DNA of 64,000 bases from JAGOBP01 sp964550855 (GTDB taxonomy: Bacteria > Chloroflexota > Anaerolineae > Fen-1058), in contig CAZKBQ010000004.1 in NCBI GenBank assembly GCA_964550855.1, positions 1 through 64,000 of the forward strand. Reading direction: 5' to 3'. The notes under the pieces are model-generated. The model had not been told where the DNA came from. It was given only the letters and a program-made list of their open reading frames with translations, and did no database searches. Shown in pieces: positions 34,768 through 42,797 of this stretch. The translations under genes and the position numbers were made by a program. Positions within the stretch are counted from its first letter, which is position 1. Each line of letters opens with the position of its first letter.

Positions 34768-35460
34768 ATGGGCGCGTCGCAGCAGTCTGGGGAGATCAAT
34801 CGCACGCCGGCGCATCGCATCACCGTCCTGATCGTCGACGATCACGCGGTTGTGCGGCAGGGTTTGCGGACGTTTCTCGAATTGCAGGACGACATTGACA
34901 TCGTCGGCGAGGCGGCCAACGGCCTGGAAGCGATCGATCTGGCGAGGCGCTATCAGCCCGACATCGTGCTGCTCGATCTGATGATGCCGAAGATGGGCGG
35001 CGTGGAGGCGACCCCACGCCTCATCGCCGCCTGCCCCCGAGCGCGCGTCATCATCCTGACCAGCTTCGGCGAAGACGATCAGATCATCCCGGCGATCCGG
35101 GCCGGCGCGCAGGGTTACCTGCTCAAGGATATTCCGCCTCGCGATCTGATCCAGGCCGTGCGCGAGGCGTATGCCGGCAAGGCGCAGCTGCACCCCGATG
35201 TGGCGAAGAAATTGATGGCCGCGGTGGCGGCGCCGCCGCCGGCCGCGCCGGCGCCTGAATCCGATTTGACCGAGCGGGAACTGGAAGTACTGCGGCTGAT
35301 CGCGCAGGGGCTGAACAATCAGGAGATCGCGCGGCAGCTGACGATCAGTGACAAGACGGTGAAGACGCACGTCAGCAACATCCTGAGCAAGCTGCACTGC
35401 GAAGATCGCACGCAGGCGGCCATCTACGCGATGAAGAGGGGGCTGGGCGGTCAAGCTTAG
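34768..35460 (+). CDS. NarL/LuxR-family response regulator
   Basis: 230 residues. The receiver domain (about 18-135) has VDDH, phospho-acceptor D70 in LLDLMMP, and the lysine in LLKDIPP. A Pro/Ala linker leads to a LuxR-type helix-turn-helix (TERELEVLRLIAQGLNNQEIA...KTVKTHVSNILSKL). The ATG follows AAAGGAGCAGT. It is 3 nt before a NarX-type kinase gene, so they form a pair. It is divergent from mraZ across 230 bp of AT-rich DNA. Confidence 0.95.
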   Translation: MGASQQSGEINRTPAHRITVLIVDDHAVVRQGLRTFLELQDDIDIVGEAANGLEAIDLARRYQPDIVLLDLMMPKMGGVEATPRLIAACPRARVIILTSFGEDDQIIPAIRAGAQGYLLKDIPPRDLIQAVREAYAGKAQLHPDVAKKLMAAVAAPPPAAPAPESDLTERELEVLRLIAQGLNNQEIARQLTISDKTVKTHVSNILSKLHCEDRTQAAIYAMKRGLGGQA

Positions 35461-35463
35461 CCG

Positions 35464-36642
35464 ATGGGCACGCTGCTTATTTTCGTTTCGGTGGCCATTC
35501 GCGCCTGGGCGACGTTCAGCGGCCGCTCATCGCGCGGCTGGGTCTTGCTTCTGCTTGCCGCGTATGGCCTGCTGCTGCTCGCGCGTCAGCGCCGCTCCGA
35601 TTGGTTCACGGCTGTTCGCGCCCGCGCGTCGATCTATCTCGGGCTGCAGTCGAGCTTCGTGCTGGCGCTGATGCTGATTCCGCTGCGCCACGATTTCTTC
35701 CCGCTGTTGTTCATTCCCCTGAGCTGGCAGGCCGTTGAAATGTTCGGGCGGCGCGTGGGCTTCACGTGGATTACGATATGCGCGCTGACGATGCTGGTCC
35801 TGTACACGCTGGGGCCGCGCGTGTGGGGACAGCTGTATTTCGCCATCGATCCGCCGACCGGGGCGGCCATGACGATCCTGTACGGCGCGCTCTGTTTCTA
35901 CGTCGGTCAGATCGCGCACGTGCGGCAGCAGGCGGAAGCGGCCCGACAAGTGAATCAACGCCTGCTGACCGATCTGCAGGCCGCGCACCGCCGGCTGCAG
36001 GATCAGGCCGCGCAGCTGGAGGAACTGGCCGTCATGCAGGAGCGCGGCCGTCTCGCGCGCGAGCTGCACGATTCGGTGACACAGACGGTGTTTAGCATGA
36101 CGCTGGCGGTGCAGGCGGCGCGGGTGCTGGTCGACAAAGACGTGGGCCGGGTCGCCGCGCAGCTCGATCGGGTGGCAGAGTTGGCGCGCAATGCTTCGCG
36201 TGAGATACAGACGATCGTCAAGCAGCTGCGCCCGGCGTCGATCGCCGAGAAGGGGCTGGCGGCGGCGCTGCGCGAATTTCTGGCGGAACGACAGGCGCGT
36301 GACGGTTTGATCGCCCATCTGGAAGGGGACGGTGCGTCGGGTGACGCTCAGTGGCCGGAGGAGGTAACGCTGGGTCTGTATCGGATCGTGCAGGAGGCGG
36401 TCAACAACGTGATCAAACATGCCGGCACGCGCGAGGTCACGATCACGCTGGACCTGAATCAGCAGCCCGCCCGGGTGGAAGTGACCGATCGGGGCACGGG
36501 ATTTGTCATGAGCGACCTCGCGCCACAGCGCGGCCACATGGGACTGGCCAGCATGGCCGAGCGCGCGCGCGAATTGGGCTGGACGCTGACGGTCGATTCA
36601 CGGCCCGGTCAGGGGACGTGCGTTAAGGTGACGGCGTCATGA
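35464..36642 (+). CDS. NarX/DesK-type sensor histidine kinase
   Basis: 392 residues. Four to five membrane helices occupy about 1-155 with no large extracellular domain. A coiled coil (about 158-190) leads to a HisKA_3 dimerisation domain with the phospho-acceptor H202 in LARELHDSVTQ. The C-terminal ATPase domain carries the N-box EAVNNVIKHAG, DRGTGF and a G2-type GLASMAERA. It is expected to phosphorylate the response regulator just upstream. The 3' end overlaps the next gene by ATGA. Confidence 0.93.
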   Translation: MGTLLIFVSVAIRAWATFSGRSSRGWVLLLLAAYGLLLLARQRRSDWFTAVRARASIYLGLQSSFVLALMLIPLRHDFFPLLFIPLSWQAVEMFGRRVGFTWITICALTMLVLYTLGPRVWGQLYFAIDPPTGAAMTILYGALCFYVGQIAHVRQQAEAARQVNQRLLTDLQAAHRRLQDQAAQLEELAVMQERGRLARELHDSVTQTVFSMTLAVQAARVLVDKDVGRVAAQLDRVAELARNASREIQTIVKQLRPASIAEKGLAAALREFLAERQARDGLIAHLEGDGASGDAQWPEEVTLGLYRIVQEAVNNVIKHAGTREVTITLDLNQQPARVEVTDRGTGFVMSDLAPQRGHMGLASMAERARELGWTLTVDSRPGQGTCVKVTAS

Positions 36643-37427
36643 TCAAGTTCCCCGGCCAGTCCACGCAGAGCTGGCGCGTGATCACGGCTTCGCATTATAC
36701 GCTGCTGGCCATCGTCGCGGTACGGGCCGTGCTGGCCTATGGCGGCCAGCGGGGGATTGTGCAAGGCCTGGTGCTGCTGGCGATCTTCCTGCTGCTGTTC
36801 GTCACGGAGCCGCCGTTGTCGCGTCGCTGGCCCGCCTATCGCTGGTTCTATTTTGCCGTGGAAACAGCGCTGGTGGTGTGGCTGGGCGAGATGGCCCCTG
36901 AGTTCGATTTTCTCTGGAGCCTCTACGTGATCCTCGGTACCCAGGCCGTCATCTACTTTCCGCGCCGAGCCGCGTTGGTCTGGTGCGGCCTGCTCATCGT
37001 CATCGCGGGCCTGTTCCTGATGGCGGCGATGGGCGCGGCCATCGGTCTGTCGGTGCTGTTCAATCTGATTGCGCTGAGTCTCTTTGTGATCTCATTCGGT
37101 CAGCTCTCGTGGCAGGCCGAAGCGGCGCGCAATGAAAGCGCCGCACTTCTGCGCGATCTACAGGCCGCTCACGCGCAGCTGCAGGCTTACGCAGCGCAGG
37201 CCGAAGAACTGTCGGCCGTGCGCGAGCGCAACCGGGTGGCGCGCGAATTGCACGATTCGGTGAACCAGATCATCTTCAGCATCACTCTGACCGTGGAAGC
37301 GGCCCGGACCGTGCTGGCGCGGGAACCGGCGCGGGTGCGGCCGTACCTCGATCAATTGGAGACGCTGACCGGCAGCGCTCTCGCTCAACTCCGTTCGCTG
37401 ATTACGCAGCTGCGCCCCAAAGAATGA
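36639..37427 (+). CDS. Histidine-kinase-like membrane protein lacking the ATPase domain
   Basis: 262 residues. It mirrors the preceding kinase: about five membrane helices (about 17-165), a coiled coil (about 170-200) and a complete HisKA_3 segment with H205 in VARELHDSVNQ. It then stops at LRSLITQLRPKE, exactly where the catalytic ATPase domain should begin. The next 400 bases show no ATPase motif in any frame, so this is not a simple frameshift. It may dimerise with the complete kinase or act as a phosphotransfer partner; both are inference. The start overlaps the upstream gene (ATGA). Confidence 0.85.
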   Translation: MIKFPGQSTQSWRVITASHYTLLAIVAVRAVLAYGGQRGIVQGLVLLAIFLLLFVTEPPLSRRWPAYRWFYFAVETALVVWLGEMAPEFDFLWSLYVILGTQAVIYFPRRAALVWCGLLIVIAGLFLMAAMGAAIGLSVLFNLIALSLFVISFGQLSWQAEAARNESAALLRDLQAAHAQLQAYAAQAEELSAVRERNRVARELHDSVNQIIFSITLTVEAARTVLAREPARVRPYLDQLETLTGSALAQLRSLITQLRPKE

Positions 37428-37831
37428 TAGGCGAACAGGCGCTATTCTTCGCCAGGCCAGGAGCCCCTCTCCGCCTGCAGTCCTACATCTCCGGTCGTAG
37501 TTCCCGCCTGCCCGCTCAGCCTGCGGAACGACGGAGAGCTCGACGCGCCGCCGCCGTTCAAATCCGCCTGTTGCCCGATGCGCCCGGCTTGATTGGGGCG
37601 TATAGTGAAGGCGCAACAGGACAAAACGAACGCCATCGAGCCGGACAAAACCGTGAACACCTTGATTGTCACTCCCCGAGTTGATCGCTTGTCGGAACAA
37701 ACGTCGACCGTGCGCCTGCGCGACCCATTCGAAGTTGACCCGTCGGACGAGATGTCCGGGGATCTGATTTCGGAACTCAAGATCGATTTCCGCGCCCTCG
37801 ATCTCGGCTGCGCTGATCGGCGCGCTGTAGC
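37428..37831. other. 404-bp stretch with no convincing gene
   Basis: A weak 80-codon frame (37593-37835, +) ends in a GTGA overlap with the next gene's alternative start, but its codon use is unlike the neighbours and it has no ribosome site or recognisable domain. No ATPase remnant of the truncated kinase is visible. It may hold the promoter of the stand-alone receiver, but I see no good -35/-10 pair. Confidence 0.5.
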
Positions 37832-37843
37832 GTGAGGACCGCG

Positions 37844-38209
37844 ATGCCGCCGATTCGCGTGTTGATTGTCGACGACCAGCCGCAAGTGCGGCAGGACCTG
37901 CACACGCTACTGCCGCTGATCGGGGAGATTGAGATTGCGGGCGAGGCGGCGGATGGTGAAGCGGCGATCGCGCAGGCCGCGGCGCTGCAACCCGATGTCA
38001 TCCTGATGGATCTGGACATGCCGATCGTGGACGGCTGCGAAGCGACCCGCCAGATCAAGGGCCGGCAGCCGGCGTGCCGCGTCATCGCCCTGACGATTCA
38101 CACGGATAAAGCCTCACGGCAGGCGGCTGAACAGGCCGGGGCCGATGACTTCGTCGAAAAAGGCGCGCCGCTCAGTTGTCTGCTGCAAGCGATTACCCGT
38201 CATTCATGA
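37844..38209 (+). CDS. Stand-alone receiver-domain response regulator
   Basis: 121 residues and only a receiver domain: acidic pair VDDQ, phospho-acceptor D56 in LMDLDMP, the Thr in ALTIHT and Lys in VEKGAP. Its sequence resembles NarL-type receivers, but there is no DNA-binding domain. ATG at 37844 has GAGGA at a good distance; a GTG at 37832 is the alternative. With the kinase trio upstream it could act as a phosphate sink or protein-interaction output. Confidence 0.88.
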   Translation: MPPIRVLIVDDQPQVRQDLHTLLPLIGEIEIAGEAADGEAAIAQAAALQPDVILMDLDMPIVDGCEATRQIKGRQPACRVIALTIHTDKASRQAAEQAGADDFVEKGAPLSCLLQAITRHS

Positions 38210-38275
38210 GAGCACCTACGTCCAGCTCGATTTTTCGCAATGGATTGACAATCGCCGCTCGAAAGGAAACCAGCA

Positions 38276-39472
38276 ATGACCGCTCAGGCAACTTCAACTC
38301 GACGTTTTGATCTGGACTGGCTGCGGGTGTTCGGCATCCTGGCCGTGTTCGTCTTCCACTCCTGCCGCTTCTTCGATCTGGGCGACTGGCACGTGAAGAA
38401 CCCGACGACGTATCTGGGCGTGGACATCTGGATCTCGTTCATGGGCAGCTGGCTCATGCCGCTGATGTTCCTGATCTCCGGCGCGAGTGTTTATTACGCG
38501 CTGGGCACGCGCGGCAGCGGTACATTTATCAAGGACAAGGTGCTGCGCCTGTTTGTGCCGCTGGCCGTGGGCGCGTTCACGCACGTGGCCGTGCAAGTGT
38601 ATCTGGAACGGATCAGCCATCATCAATTCACCGGCACGTTCTTTGATTTTCTGCCTTATTATTTTGACGGCCTGTATGGCTTCGGCGGCAACTTTGCGTG
38701 GATGGGGCTGCACCTGTGGTATCTGCTGGTGTTGTTTGTTTTCAGCCTGGCGCTGCTGCCGCTCTTCCGCTGGCTGAAGGTCGGCGGCGGGCGGCGCTTG
38801 CTCGATCGGACGGGCGACTTCCTGGCGAAGCCCGCGACGATCTATCTGCCGGGGCTGCTGCCGGCGCTGCTGAGAAGCACACTCGATCCTGAGACGTTCC
38901 CGGGCCGCGGTGACTTCGGCGGCTGGAGCCTGCTGATCTACCTCGTCTTCTTCGTGTACGGCTTTGTGATCATCTCGCACGCGGGTGTGCAGCAGCGGCT
39001 TCTGCAGTTGCGGTCGGCTTCGCTGGCGGCGGGGCTGGCGCTGGTGGCCGGGCTGATCGCGTTGTATGCGGTGTGGGGCGACGTAGCCTATGGCACGCTG
39101 CAATACGTGGTGGTGAACTCGGCTTATGCACTCCTGTCGTGGAGCTGGCTGCTGGCGATCGTGGGCTTCGGCCTGAAGTACTTCACCCGCTCGACGCCGT
39201 TCCTGAAGTATGCGAGCGAGGCAGTGCTGCCCTTTTACATTCTGCACCAGACGGTGTTGATCGTCGTCGGCTACTTCGTCGTGCAGTGGCCCATTCCCGA
39301 TCTGGTGAAGTGGTTGATCATCGCGCCGACGTCGTTCGCCATCATCGTGGCGCTGTACGAATTCGCCGTTCGCCGCGTGAATGTGCTGCGCGTCCTGTTC
39401 GGGATGAAGCCCGCGCGCCGCTCGCTGATGGTGACGGCGGGCGTGGAGGCACCCGGCGTCGCGCAGGGCTAA
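38276..39472 (+). CDS. Acyltransferase-3 family membrane protein
   Basis: 398 residues with about ten to eleven membrane helices. The N-terminal RRFDLDWLRVFGILAVFVFHS has the family's Arg and catalytic-type His (here in VFHS), and a second conserved region is FGGNFAWMGLHLWYL. Such proteins O-acylate membrane or exported sugars (OafA/OpgC group). The ATG follows AAAGGAAACCAGCA. No neighbour points to a substrate. It is convergent with tetR. Confidence 0.82.
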   Translation: MTAQATSTRRFDLDWLRVFGILAVFVFHSCRFFDLGDWHVKNPTTYLGVDIWISFMGSWLMPLMFLISGASVYYALGTRGSGTFIKDKVLRLFVPLAVGAFTHVAVQVYLERISHHQFTGTFFDFLPYYFDGLYGFGGNFAWMGLHLWYLLVLFVFSLALLPLFRWLKVGGGRRLLDRTGDFLAKPATIYLPGLLPALLRSTLDPETFPGRGDFGGWSLLIYLVFFVYGFVIISHAGVQQRLLQLRSASLAAGLALVAGLIALYAVWGDVAYGTLQYVVVNSAYALLSWSWLLAIVGFGLKYFTRSTPFLKYASEAVLPFYILHQTVLIVVGYFVVQWPIPDLVKWLIIAPTSFAIIVALYEFAVRRVNVLRVLFGMKPARRSLMVTAGVEAPGVAQG

Positions 39473-39490
39473 AGCGAAACCGACCAGCCG

Positions 39491-39527
39491 CGCCCGGCGG
39501 CGAGTCGCCACGACTTGCCGCCGGGCG
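39491..39527. terminator. Long hairpin between convergent acyltransferase gene and tetR
   Basis: CGCCCGGCGGC (39491-39501) pairs with GCCGCCGGGCG (39517-39527), and inner GAGTCG/CGACTT pairs extend the stem. It ends one base before the tetR stop codon. Very GC-rich, no U-tract; probably a shared terminator. Confidence 0.75.
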
Positions 39528-40163
39528 TTACGGTTGATCGGGGAACATCGCCGGATCGAGTTCCACCCGCGTGATCTGATTCAGCGTGAGAATCAGCATG
39601 TCGCGCAACGAGTAACGATCGAGCACGGTATGCGAAATCTGATCCTCCAAAAACAATGACACAAAGCCGTGGATTAAACTCCACACCCCGACGGCGATCA
39701 AATCCGACGGGCCGCGCTTCAAGATTTTGGCCTGCTGGCACGCTTCCACGATCTGCACGAGCAGCGCAAAGCTGCGCTGCGAGATCTCCACGAAGGCCGG
39801 ATAATCTTTCTCTTTCTCAATCGCGCCCGATAAGGTGATCTTGAAGTAATCAGTGTCGTTTACGGCAAATTGCACGTAGGCCCACGCCCCTTCGACAAGT
39901 TGACGCGCGGGATCGTCCGCGTACTGCTGCGTCGTGGCGGCTAACGCTTCGTACAACCGCCGATAGCCGTCGGTGGAGATGGCGGCAATGAGGGCCTGTT
40001 TGTCGGCGAAGTGCGCGTAGGGCGCGGTGTGACTGACGCCCGCCTGCTGCGCCACCTTGCGCAGGCTCAGCCCGCCGACGCCGTCCTTGGCCAGAATATC
40101 CGCCCCGGCTGCGATGAGGGCATTCTTCAAATCGCCGTGATGGTAGGCTTTCTTGCGCGGCAT
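39528..40163 (-). CDS. TetR-family transcriptional regulator
   Basis: 211 residues. N-terminal helix-turn-helix (about 10-55): ALIAAGADILAKDGVGGLSLRKVAQQAGVS, with the recognition helix ending TAPYAHFADKQALI. The C-terminal ligand domain has the WHG-type layout (GVWSLIHGFVSLFL). Divergent from the aldolase operon with overlapping promoters between them, so it most likely represses that operon and itself. Ligand unknown. Confidence 0.93.
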   Translation of the reverse strand: MPRKKAYHHGDLKNALIAAGADILAKDGVGGLSLRKVAQQAGVSHTAPYAHFADKQALIAAISTDGYRRLYEALAATTQQYADDPARQLVEGAWAYVQFAVNDTDYFKITLSGAIEKEKDYPAFVEISQRSFALLVQIVEACQQAKILKRGPSDLIAVGVWSLIHGFVSLFLEDQISHTVLDRYSLRDMLILTLNQITRVELDPAMFPDQP

Positions 40164-40185
40164 GGCGCGACCTCGCTAATCAATC

Positions 40186-40228
40186 TTGACACTGTAAAGA
40201 TTATGCTATAGAATCCGGGCGGCGTCAA
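40186..40228. promoter_or_regulatory. Overlapping divergent promoters of tetR and the aldolase operon
   Basis: Plus strand: TTGACA (40186-40191), 17 bp, TAGAAT (40209-40214). Minus strand: TTGACG (40223-40228), 17 bp, CATAAT (40200-40205). The two spacers and -10 elements interlock in 43 bp. TCTTGAC at the left and GTCAAGA at the right form an inverted repeat across the region. A TetR dimer here would control both directions. Confidence 0.78.
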
Positions 40229-40287
40229 GATAATTTTACGGAGTACAGCCAGCGAATAGAATTCGCGCCTCAAGGGCTGAAGCCGAT

Positions 40288-40384
40288 CGTCGGCCTACGC
40301 CGACGAAGTTGCGCCTTTGCAGGTAGCCGCGTCCACGCAGGTGGACGATCAGCCGCAGGCTCAACAGGCGCGACTTTAAGTCGC
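40288..40384 (+). other. Three-hairpin leader in front of the aldolase gene
   Basis: Three perfect short hairpins follow each other: CGTCGGC/GCCGACG with CTAC loop (40288-40305), CGTCCAC/GTGGACG with GCAG loop (40330-40347) and GCGACTT/AAGTCGC (40370-40384). They would be in the 5' leader of the operon transcript. This looks like a dispersed intergenic repeat or a structured leader; no riboswitch family recognised. Confidence 0.5.
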
Positions 40385-40407
40385 CAGCACTTCCGCGGAG
40401 CAAATCC

Positions 40408-41094
40408 ATGAGTCAGTATCAATCGTTCAAAGAGCAGGTCGTCGCCACGGCGCGGCAGTTGACGGAGAAAGGTTACCTCATGGCGACCGGCGGCAACCTG
40501 TCCGTGCGGATCACAGGCCAGGCGGTCTTTGCGATCACCCCGTCCAACTTCGATTACCTCAAGATGCAGCCGGACGATGTCTGCATCCTCAATTTTGATC
40601 TCAACGTCCTCGAAGGTCAGCTCAAGCCGTCGGTGGAAAGCGGCATGCACGCCGGCATTTATCACGCGCGCCCCGATGTGAACGCGATTGTCCACACGCA
40701 CCAAGTCTATGCCAGCGCCCTCGCCTTGATCAACGCGCCGATTCCCGCACTGTTCGATGAGCAGGTGCGCTTTCTCGGTCGATCCGTCGAGATTATTCCC
40801 TATGCGCCGTCAGGCACCGGCTTCCTGAAGAACGTCATCGTCAAGCACATCCAGAATCATCACAACGCCTACATCATGAAGAATCACGGCGCGCTGTGCT
40901 TCGGCCACGATGTGGAGCGCGCTGCGCACAACGTGGAGATTCTGGAAAAGTGCTCGCTGGCTTATCTGCTGGCGCTGTGTACCGAACGAACCGTCTCGAA
41001 GATTCCCCTGCCCATCCGCGAGATTGCCTTTGCCAAACTGCGCAAAGACCAGAAGAAGGCGGAGCGGGGCGAGATCAGCACCAACGGAGAATAG
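40408..41094 (+). CDS. Class II aldolase/adducin family protein
   Basis: 228 residues. Zinc-dependent aldolase/epimerase fold (FucA/AraD family). The motifs are TGGNLSVR, TPSNFDY, the catalytic Glu in PSVESGMH, the zinc pair in AIVHTHQVYA and the third zinc His in KNHGALCFG. It would cleave a phosphorylated sugar or sugar acid to a C2 or C3 aldehyde and DHAP, or epimerise it. First gene of the set with an aminotransferase, a sugar kinase and a transporter. Specific substrate unknown. Confidence 0.88.
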   Translation: MSQYQSFKEQVVATARQLTEKGYLMATGGNLSVRITGQAVFAITPSNFDYLKMQPDDVCILNFDLNVLEGQLKPSVESGMHAGIYHARPDVNAIVHTHQVYASALALINAPIPALFDEQVRFLGRSVEIIPYAPSGTGFLKNVIVKHIQNHHNAYIMKNHGALCFGHDVERAAHNVEILEKCSLAYLLALCTERTVSKIPLPIREIAFAKLRKDQKKAERGEISTNGE

Positions 41095-41095
41095 A

Positions 41096-41191
41096 GCGTA
41101 ATGAGTAAAGCGTAAAACGTAAAAGAGCATCCACGCATCACGCCTTACGTTTCACGTTTCACGCATCACGTTTCACGCATCACGCATTACA
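41096..41191. repeat. Heptanucleotide repeat array with inverted halves
   Basis: The left part (41096-41125) holds units such as GTAATGA, GTAAAGC, GTAAAAC. The right part (41133-41191) holds about eight units of the opposite strand type (ACGCATC, ACGTTTC, ACGTTTC, ACGCATC, ACGTTTC, ACGCATC). Together they can fold into an imperfect hairpin in the mRNA between the aldolase and aminotransferase genes. Confidence 0.85.
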
Positions 41192-41207
41192 TTTCCCGGA
41201 GAACCTC

Positions 41208-42662
41208 ATGTCCGATCAGGCCTATGCCATCTCTGAATACCCGAACTATGACGAAGTCATGGCGCGTCTGACCGCATTAGTGAAACAGAAGGTGCGGCCC
41301 ATCCGGCGCGATCGGATGCAGCAGTTCCTGAATTACTTCGACACAAAATGCGTCAAGTCGAAGGCGCTGACCGACGAAGCGAAGCAATACATTCCCGGCG
41401 GCGTGCAGCACAACCTGGCCTTCAATCATCCGTTCCCGCTGGCGATCGAGAAAGCGCACGATGCCTATCTGTGGGACGTCGATGGCAACCGCTACATCGA
41501 CTTTTTGCAGGCAGGCGGCCCGACCGTGCTGGGCAGCAACTACGCGCCGGTACGCGAGAAGGTCTTTGAGCTGCTGCAAGACTGCGGCCCCGTCACCGGC
41601 CTCTTTCATGAATACGAACTGAAACTGGCGAAACTCATTCAAAGTTACATGCCGTCGATCGAGATGTTCCGCATGTTAGGCTCTGGCACGGAGAGCGTGA
41701 TGGCCGCCATCCGCGCAGCGCGGGCGTTCACGCACAAACAGAATGTGATCAAAGTCGGCGGGGCCTATCACGGCTGGAGCGATCAGATGGTGTACGGTCT
41801 GCACATTCCGGGCACGGGCCGTCGTGAAGCGACAGGCATTCCGCGCGGATCGAGCGCCCACACGCAGGAAGTGTTCCCTAATGATCTCGACGCGCTCCGC
41901 CGGCTGTTGAAGGTCAATCGGCTGCGAGGCGGAACCGCCGCCGTGATCGTCGAGCCGGTGGGGCCGGAGAGCGGCACACGCCCGGTGCCCTTCGATTACA
42001 ATCGGCACGTGCGCGAATTGTGCGACGAGTTCGGCGCGCTGTTGATCTTTGACGAAGTGGTCACCGGTTTTCGATTGGGCATGGGCGGCGCGCAGGGTTA
42101 CTTCAACGTCAAACCCGATCTGACGATCTTTGGCAAGTGCGTAACCGGCGGCTATCCCATGGCAGGCGGCGTGGGCGGGCGGCGCGACGTGATCATGCGC
42201 TTCGCGGCCGGCATCGGCGGCACGGGCGAACGCGCCTACATCGGCGGGACGTTGAGCGCCAATCCGCTGTCGTGTGTGGCGGGCTATCACGCCCTGCTCG
42301 AAATGGAGCGTACCAACGCGCCGGTGATTGCGGGCCGCGCGGGCGATCGACTGACCAAAGGCTTGCAGCAGATCATCGAGAAATATCGTCTGCCGTTTGT
42401 GGCTTATAATCAAGGCTCAATTGTGCATCTGGAAACGTCGGGCGTGATGCTGCTGGACATGAAACATCCGATCAAACTCCTGCGCGAACTCAAGCCGCGC
42501 AAACACATGATCGAAGAGATGGGCGCGGCCTACACGTCACAGGGTATCATCACGCTGGCGGGCAGCCGCATGTACACCAGCCTGGCCGACACCGACGACG
42601 TGATCGACGAGGCGCTCAATCGGTTTGAATACGTGCTGACAAGCGTGGAAGGTGTGAGGTAA
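41208..42662 (+). CDS. Class III aminotransferase, glutamate-1-semialdehyde aminomutase-like
   Basis: 484 residues, PLP fold type I. The motifs are IPGGVQHNLAFNHPFPLAIEK (typical of the GSAM-like group), GSGTESVMAAIRAARA, GAYHGWSD, IFDEVVTGFR and the PLP lysine K310 in IFGKCVTGGYP. It is longer than haem-pathway HemL, with an N-terminal extension of about 55 residues, and its neighbours are carbon-catabolic, so a true HemL role is unlikely. It would transaminate an amino sugar or amino alcohol; inference only. Confidence 0.88.
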   Translation: MSDQAYAISEYPNYDEVMARLTALVKQKVRPIRRDRMQQFLNYFDTKCVKSKALTDEAKQYIPGGVQHNLAFNHPFPLAIEKAHDAYLWDVDGNRYIDFLQAGGPTVLGSNYAPVREKVFELLQDCGPVTGLFHEYELKLAKLIQSYMPSIEMFRMLGSGTESVMAAIRAARAFTHKQNVIKVGGAYHGWSDQMVYGLHIPGTGRREATGIPRGSSAHTQEVFPNDLDALRRLLKVNRLRGGTAAVIVEPVGPESGTRPVPFDYNRHVRELCDEFGALLIFDEVVTGFRLGMGGAQGYFNVKPDLTIFGKCVTGGYPMAGGVGGRRDVIMRFAAGIGGTGERAYIGGTLSANPLSCVAGYHALLEMERTNAPVIAGRAGDRLTKGLQQIIEKYRLPFVAYNQGSIVHLETSGVMLLDMKHPIKLLRELKPRKHMIEEMGAAYTSQGIITLAGSRMYTSLADTDDVIDEALNRFEYVLTSVEGVR

Positions 42663-42673
42663 CGCGCACCGAA

Positions 42674-42765
42674 GTCATTCCCGCGTAGGCGGGAATCCAA
42701 CCAGTCTAACTGGCGTATACTGCCGATCAACGTCTGGATGCCCGCTGACAACATGCGGGCATGAC
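42674..42765. repeat. 92-bp REP/MITE-like element
   Basis: Begins GTCATTCCCGC and ends GCGGGCATGAC (inverted, one mismatch). It holds two hairpins: ATTCCCGC gtag GCGGGAAT at the left and GCCCGC...GCGGGC at the right. The ATTCCC-N8-GGGAAT core resembles the dRS3-type motif known in Neisseria and REP-like sequences elsewhere. It lies between the aminotransferase and kinase genes. No transposase nearby. Confidence 0.75.
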
Positions 42766-42797
42766 ATGAGCGAACAGATGAAGCAAGGACATATGGT

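Noticed and set aside
37593..37835. 80-codon frame between the truncated kinase and the stand-alone receiver
   Set aside because: No ribosome site, unusual codon use and no domain. The GTGA contact with the next gene is not enough support.
41096..41191. CRISPR array
   Set aside because: Units are only 7 nt long with no spacers, and no cas genes occur in the window.
41208..42662. hemL for haem synthesis
   Set aside because: The GSAM-like motifs fit the superfamily, but the N-terminal extension and catabolic neighbours argue for another role, so no gene symbol was given.
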